Origin: Nymphaea colorata
Lineage: Eukaryota > Streptophyta > Magnoliopsida > Nymphaeales > Nymphaeaceae
Assembly (NCBI RefSeq): GCF_008831285.2
Contig: NC_045142.1
Coordinates: 20,401,354 to 20,465,353 of the forward strand
Length of the DNA stretch: 64,000 nt
Direction: 5' to 3'
A program made the translations under genes and the position numbers. A model generated the notes under the pieces. It worked only from the letters and a program-made list of their open reading frames with translations, did not search any database and was not told the origin of the DNA. Position 1 is the first letter of the stretch. Every line of letters begins with the position of its first letter. Shown piece by piece: positions 57,809 through 64,000 of this stretch.

Positions 57809-59082
57809 TAGGAATTCTGATTCTTGCCATCTCTGCTGATTTTGTTTTTGAACAATGTATTCCTTCATTGTTAGCAATATGGCTCTGTTCTTCTCTTTTA
57901 TTCCTTGGACTCCCTATTGGGGATGATGGACCTAACTAGCATTCCTTTGGTCCTGAAAGCCACTAGAGAGAAGGAATGACCACTTGGTAAATGTCACATA
58001 TGAGTGACAGACATATAGTTATTGGCATGTTGAAGGAATAAATTTTCTCTGCTGTGTCCTTTCACGCCATGAATTTCTATTCTTTTTCTTGATTCAGTCT
58101 GAAATTGTAGCCATTAAGTGTTGGGGATAACTGGAAAATACTGACACTGGAGTCGGACGAATGAAAAGTCCTGTTGAAATTTGCCTCCTATTCTTCTGTC
58201 CACTTTCCTGAGAGGATGACATACAAAATACATTCTTTGTGTTCGCATTTTCTTCTTGTGAGGAGGACAATGAGGATGCAGAAACCAATCACAAAGCATC
58301 CTCTCTAGAGGCTTCTCAGAAAGGACACGGGAAGATGAGAACATCATCTCATGCTCCATCAAAAAGAGAGACTGCTTTTAATTTTTTTATATCATAAAAG
58401 AATAGAAATTTGATGTTGCAAAACTGTAGCTTATAAATTGTCCGAGGGTATCCTTTTGAATTTTATTATTCCAGGAATAGTGTGTCGATTGAAGAGAGCA
58501 TATATGAAATCACATACTATGGAAAGGGAAGAATGCCGGTGTCTACACTGTTTGCTTTTACAGGTTTCTCTCTCTCTCTCTAGGGTGTGATATTTAAGTA
58601 AGGTTGTTGCTTCTCATTGTAGGGATTTGGTGAGAAATGCACGCCAAGAGGTCACTGTACATTCGGAGCTAGGCTGCACGATAATTCCTAGCCATGTTTG
58701 TGAAGTTGCAGGCTGAACAAGGATGGCCGAACATTGAAATTTATAAAGATTGATCTTTGTAGACAAGGGCATTTCTGTAGAAAGGAGGGCTTCAAATATT
58801 GAATAATATACTATTTATAAACTATTACCAGAATCTTAGATGCACCACTTTTGGTTCAACATGGCGAATTGGTTTCAGCTTGCTTGTCTATTTTCTTCAT
58901 TAATGAAAAACCATGTTGTTTTGGGTCTTATTTTTTGGCTGTTTGAATAGTTGGCACGTAGGTCGCAAGCTAGAGGATATATGTCCTAGTTGTTTGAGCA
59001 TTGTTAATGTAACAACTGCAGTCCGCTTGACTTTCTTTCATCCTACTTCATGGTAAAACTTCTTATTGTTTCAACTAGTAAC

Positions 59083-59138
<56 letters not shown>

Positions 59139-59254
59139 ATGAGAAGTGCAGAATGGTCGGTCAACTCTCATATTTGTGAAGTATTTCTTGAAAAAAAATG
59201 CTAGATGTTTTTAGTCTACGATTCACCACCCCATAGAAGTTGCCCTCAAGAAAG
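57809..59254. other. No recognised gene; exon-like patches on plus strand
   Basis: 58475-58562 (after TTATTATTCCAG) and 58621-58700 (after CTCATTGTAG) look like consecutive plus-strand exons (SIEESIYEITYYGKGRMP; GFGEKCTPRGHCTFGARL). I cannot name the family. The GPAT first exon was looked for here and not found. A (TC)n(CA)n run lies at 59087-59139. Confidence 0.4.
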
Positions 59255-59260
59255 TTGCAA

Positions 59261-59428
59261 ACATGTGGTTGTGGTCTATTTGAACATCGAATAGAACCGA
59301 CAGTTCGAATAAAACATAAACAAACATCAGACATGACATATATAACATGTGGTTGTGGTTATTCGAACATTGGATAGAATAGACAATTCGAATAAAACAT
59401 AAACAAACACCAAACATGATATATATAA
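59261..59428 (+). repeat. 84-bp tandem duplication
   Basis: Copies at 59261-59344 and 59345-59428 both start ACATGTGGTTGTGG and contain CAGTTCGAATAAAACATAAA or a close variant. Confidence 0.85.
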
Positions 59429-59663
59429 TAGACAAAACTAATCATGGAAGATGCAAACAGACAAAACAGACACACACAAACAAACATCGGACAGGAAGAA
59501 CGTAGTGTTTTGTTCCGAAAATTATCTAACAGTGGACAATGAACATCATTGTCTATGAGGACATGACAGTAGTGTAATGGACAGGACGTCCTGTCTGTCT
59601 TGTCTCAATGAACAACAATCAAACGACCTTTGTCTTGTCCCAATAGACAACAATCAAACGACT
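59429..59663. mobile_element. Right end of a Harbinger-like element
   Basis: Matches about 37330-37553 of the complete element: GGACAGGAAGAACGTA, ACAATGAACATCATTGTC-like text, TAGTGTAATGGACAGGACGTCCTGTC and ACAACAATCAAACGAC. The terminal part is present twice in tandem (ending at about 59629 and 59663). The left end was not found. Confidence 0.65.
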
Positions 59664-59689
59664 TTAATGGTTCAAGCTACGGGGGATAA

Positions 59690-60800
59690 TCTCCATTACT
59701 AAAATAAAGAGGTACGGGAGAAGGAATCTCCTTGCCGAAACCCTTTGATAGGATCGAACCACTCTACTTCACGTCCATTAATGTGAAGTGCAAAGGAAAC
59801 AGAGGTGATGCACAAACGAATCCGACTAATCCATCTTTTATGGAATCCCAAATGGTTGAAGGCATGACGAGGAAACCCTAGCTGACTCGATCGTAGGGCT
59901 TGTTAAGGTCTCATTTAGCACATGCTGCTATAGCGTTCCTGACGCTGAGGCCCACCACCATCTTATGATCCAATATGAAGCTATCTTGGATTTGCCATCC
60001 TGGGAGAAAGGCACTCTAGTTCTTCCCGATGATGTGGTTAAGGATGGGCCGCATTCTAAGAACCATGATGTGGCTAATGAACTTAAGAACACTATTACAG
60101 AGGGAAATTTGTCGACTTGGCTCGTCCCCTGCACTTTAGGTGTAAGAGCAAAATGGGTTCTTGATAATCTTGCCATTTTTTTTTTTAAAAAGAATCCTTG
60201 ATGGCAGCTGAGACATCATCCTTGACAATGGGCCAGAATGAATGAAAAAACTTGTTTGGGAAACCATGGGGCTCAGGAGGCAAATTACTGTCTGTTCCCA
60301 ACACTACCCACCGAACTTCCTCTATCACAGGGCGATGAAGAGTCATTTTCTGCACTAGAAACCAAAGGGCCTTTCTCAAGCCCTTCCGGAAGCCAGCCAG
60401 GTGCAGAGTTGTTGCCTAGAGGCCTTCAAAATAGGAGGTGCAGATTTTAAAAATCCCATTTTCATCTGTGATGCGAGAATCGCCGTTGACAATGGATCTG
60501 ATTTTGCTTTCTGACGCCTATTGATGGTCATGTGCATGAAAAAATTAGTGTTAGAATCTCCTTTCTGAATTCACCTGACCTGAGATTTCTGACTCCATAA
60601 TTCTTCTTCCTGCTGCAGGAGGGACCTAAGTTTCACTGTCTACTTATTTTCCTCTAAGACAGACGAAGGATTACCTCTTTCGTCCTCTAAGTGTGCATGA
60701 GAGATGGCTCCCATAGTGCGTGCTGGCCCTTATCCTATCAAAATTATAGATGCCGCTCTTACTCCAAGCCTGTGTAGCTCGACGCACCACCTCCATTCAT
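59690..60800 (-). mobile_element. LINE, reverse-transcriptase N-terminal half
   Basis: From about 60800 the minus strand reads LLQQEEELWSQKSQVR, IQKGDSNTNFF and INRRQKAKS, the region before the RT domain in L1-type ORF2. Next come EPHGFPNKFFHSFWPIVKDD, then in shifted frames ISLCNSVLKFISHIMVLRMR, IIGKN, SAFLPGWQIQDSFILDH, DLNKPYDRVS, NHLGFHKRWISRIRLCITSV and GFRQGDSFS. The order is the standard RT order up to the motif just before the catalytic Asp pair. At about 59690 the LINE stops beside the Harbinger-like end. Confidence 0.85.
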
Positions 60801-60913
60801 TTGAGAAGGCGGACCATAGCGCACCCATATTTAAACAACTGCCACTTGGATTTAACTAAATCGAAGTAATTGAATTTTGAGACCAAAAGTTATAACGCCG
60901 AAAAACTGTCTTA

Positions 60914-61120
60914 CCCGTAGGGGCGGAGCCAGGATTTTCTTTAGGGGCGGGCTGACAGTCCAACCTCTAGATTCGGGTAGGACCAAATTGAATTCAAATT
61001 TAAAAAATACATGGTGCAATTAAAAAATTTATTTTTTTCGATGTAATTTCTTTTTTTTCATTAACCAGGGTTGGGCCATGGCCTAGGCGGGCCCTCCCTC
61101 CCTCCGCCCCTGCCCGTAGG
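60914..61120. mobile_element. hAT-type MITE with 8-bp target duplication
   Basis: The element is 60922-61112. The right end CTCCGCCCCTG is the canonical hAT terminus; the left end begins GGCGGAGCC and seems to have lost its first four bases. The 8-mer CCCGTAGG flanks both sides (60914-60921 and 61113-61120). The interior is AT-rich and non-coding. Confidence 0.8.
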
Positions 61121-63586
61121 CCTATCACTTCGGTGGAGGCATGAGATGAGGATGGGGTTGTGATCCGAAGTATATCTGCACAACATTTTGAGTGAATAAG
61201 CACATTCCAAATACTTCGACTAGCCACTAGAGAAAAAATAGTGATCAATTTGACTCATCTTACTGAAATAATTTCTCATTTATGTGCCATAATATAACCA
61301 TTTCGATGGCTAATGGCTTTAATAATGTTTCCTTTTAAGTTTTCTGCTGAAAAAACTGTTAGGATATATAGTCTAGTTCAATGCATTATTTTTCTAAAGA
61401 ATAATTTACGGTGAGCAGGTTCTCTCATAGCTGTGTTTTTTCTTTCCTTCGTATACCTGATTATTTTTTTTAGAAAAATTAGGTTTTTTATTTGCATCGT
61501 TAAATTTTACCAGAATTTAGATATTTCGGATCCACAATAGAGCTATAGATATTCCAGATGAGCTAATTATTGAAAATGGATATCAGATTATTACATTTGG
61601 ATATGAAATTTGATTTTGGATGTTCAGTATGGATATTAACTCAAATTCAGATTTGGCTTGGATTAGATAAAATTTGTAAAAGGTTAGAGTTGGATCGGAT
61701 CCGGTTACAAATTTGAAATTCGAGTTCGGATTGGATTTCAGATGTAAACTTGGAAATCAGATTCAGATCGGATTCTCGGATGTAAACTTAAAAATCACAT
61801 TCGAATATGGTATGTAATATTTTGCATTCGTATTCAAATCTGAACATATAAATATCCGCTAAGTCAGATATTTTACATGATGCATCCGTCCGAATCTGTT
61901 CATTTTACTGCCTACCATCTAGAATTGTGTCAATTTTACTTGTGGTTTTGGTATGAAAGTTTAATCTTTTTGGTTTTGGTATGAAAGTTTAATCTTTTCT
62001 CTCATTGTAAGATTTCAGATGGCAAGGTCTGACTAACCAAAGTTAACCCTGCTTTTTGGCTGTGTGCAGATATTCTACATTGCTAGCTGGGAAGAGCCAT
62101 GCCTCTTGTTTGTGAAAGTCATGTCTTCTTCATTGTTTAGTTGGTGATGCACGAAATGTTGGAAAACAGGTTATTTTTTAGGGAGGGCCATAAAACAAAC
62201 TTTCTGATGACATCATGAAGACATTGAATTTGTGTATTCAATTCTTGAAGTATAATTGAAAGTTAAATACCTGACATGTTTCCATGAACGGGGCAACTAA
62301 ATTGTCAAAGAATGACAGAGACATTATCCAGCTAGCACGTGAAATCAAGTCACCTACGTTTATTTTCCCTTCCATTTTCCCTACAGACCTGTCACGTACG
62401 TTGATGCTATGCTAATGCTCTACTCAAACAAGAGAGGATCAAAGGGTGGAAGGACATGAATCGTGCTTCAAGGATTTGACAGGTGATGAGTCACTCTTTT
62501 GGTATTCTGCGAGTTAGGAATTTTGGTTAAAGGGTCATTATATAATCTTAAAAAATTAATTTAGGTTGAATGATATTTTTAACATATTTTATATGATACT
62601 TTTTTTTTTCAAAAAATTAATTGGCGGATAGCCCCTCCCCGCTCCCTAGCTCCACCCAACCATGACAATGTTTTTGACATTGGTAATGAGGATGATGTTT
62701 GCATCCTAAAATTTTCATTGGTTTTGGAGTGCTCCAGAAAAATGAGGTTTTCTATTGAAAATGAGAGAGAAATGGACTCGCCCGCCGGTACAAGGATCGT
62801 TTGTTTCCGGTGCCTTTACCGAGGGTAATCAGTCCAAAGGCTATGTTTATCCTTGATGCATTTCGTTTTGGCTTGAACATATTTTTCATTCTACATGTCA
62901 TGTAATGTTTGAGAAAAAATGTTAAAAGTTTGATGTTTCAAACTTTTGAAAAGATTCTTGAAGAATTACTTGGGAATGTGAAATATTTTAGGGAAAACTA
63001 GAATTGAAAAATCTTTGTAAATATCATTTGGAAAGCTTGGAAAATCATTTGAAGTCATTTTAGTGTTCTCTTAAGATTTTAAGTAGGTTTGAGATTTTGT
63101 TCTAATTTGGTTACCACGTAGTTAGAGCTCCATCACATCTTGCTTAAGTTCTTTTAGAAATGTGATTGTGTTCGTAAGTGATATTAAGTGATTGTGAATG
63201 TATGAATGCATTGATCCTATATGATTAAAAGAGAAGGAAACATATATGATTAAAAGAGAATAAAACATTTCTACCACAACATTTATCTACAAACATTCCT
63301 ACCATAACATACATGTAAGATTTTTGTTTTGATAACTATCATATATAAAAGGAAAAGTTTTTGAAAATAGATTGGGGTTGTAAACCGTCAAACATGAATC
63401 CAACATTGGGTCAATACTTGATTTGTGGTCTTGATGAAGTCGGCAAATGAAAAATTAAAATCTAAAATGATAAGAAAAAAATATTAAAAGAATGAGAAAA
63501 AATGAAAGACTCGATCCCAAGAGAGATATAGGTAAAGAGAGAGAGAAATAGATTTTGAAAATCATAAAATCAAAGATTTAAAAGGA

Positions 63587-63628
<42 letters not shown>

Positions 63629-64000
63629 CCTTGGGAAAATGAGGTTTAAATCAAATAACAAAAAGAAGATCATTTTAAAAGAGAGAGAGATTTAAAAAAT
63701 GGAATACACGTATATATATTTATATATACGTATATGGGAGTTTGTAAAAGGATATGTTAAATCATAAAGAGAGAATGACAAAAAGAAATAATCATGTGCA
63801 CGCATACATATATAACACGTATATACGTACATGTCTTTATGAAAATAAAAATCAAAAAATGAAAAAAACCGACTTCAAGTTTTATGTGGCTGGAAGGGAG
63901 CTTGAACTCATCTAAGAGTCCAAAGTGAGTGTCCATGGCCACATTAAAGAGGGTATTTGGTTTTAAAAATCTTTTGGAAAACATGCTTCCAAATATGAAC
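61121..64000. other. AT-rich DNA, no gene seen
   Basis: 61520-61900 is a degenerate array of GGATATNA/ATTCGGAT words. A hAT-like end (CCCCGCTCCCTAGCTCCACCC) is at 62634-62656 without a clear partner. (TA)n is at 63590-63627. No open frame with motifs. Confidence 0.55.

Noticed and set aside
57809-58400. First exon of the GPAT pseudogene
   Set aside because: Searched the minus strand for the phosphatase-like N-terminal domain; nothing recognisable.

Overview
This is nuclear DNA of a flowering plant. It is AT-rich with many (TA)n, (GT)n and (CT)n runs, it has spliced exon fragments of plant gene families, and it is full of plant transposons: Ty1/copia and Ty3/gypsy chromovirus retrotransposons, L1-type LINEs, hAT MITEs and a PIF/Harbinger-like element. 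I cannot place the species. I see no intact protein-coding gene, tRNA or rRNA. Everything recognisable is a transposon or a decayed gene copy.

Layout. 1-1145: one copy of a copia 5' block, ending at a 100-N gap. 1.3-3.2 kb: a hAT MITE and an aspartic-protease pseudogene (nepenthesin/CND41 type). 3.2-7.1 kb: no recognised gene. 7.7-12.4 kb: an antisense copia fragment, then a truncated plus-strand copia element (LTR end, primer-binding site, gag, protease, integrase; no reverse transcriptase seen). 12.4-26.7 kb: gene-free DNA made largely of diverged segmental duplications, microsatellites and hAT MITEs. 26.7-28.9 kb: a minus-strand LINE. 29.1-31.2 kb: a second aspartic-protease pseudogene joined to a repeat that also lies at 21.1 kb. 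31.6-32.3 kb: a GC-rich minisatellite of about 13 units of 58 bp.

33.6-47.3 kb is the most informative part. On the minus strand, ten exon pieces of the meiotic MutS homologue MSH5 lie in the correct order (47248 down to about 37970). They run directly into an SR splicing-factor pseudogene of the SCL30 type (about 37985 down to 33608). The large MSH5 intron holds a Ty3/gypsy chromovirus, itself inside a smaller repeat. The large SCL30 intron holds a 2.3-kb PIF/Harbinger-like element. Two MSH5 introns look U12-type.

49.3-53.1 kb: a CT-rich leader-like stretch and AT-rich DNA. 53.1-60.8 kb: a MITE, then two halves of what may be one LINE, separated by about 4.5 kb carrying a GPAT (glycerol-3-phosphate acyltransferase) pseudogene, a MITE with an exact target duplication and a Harbinger-like end. 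60.9-64 kb: another hAT MITE and simple-sequence DNA.

Many disabling changes are C-to-T or G-to-A transitions, as expected in methylated, silenced DNA. The genes do not form a working system; the region records nested insertion, duplication and gene decay.
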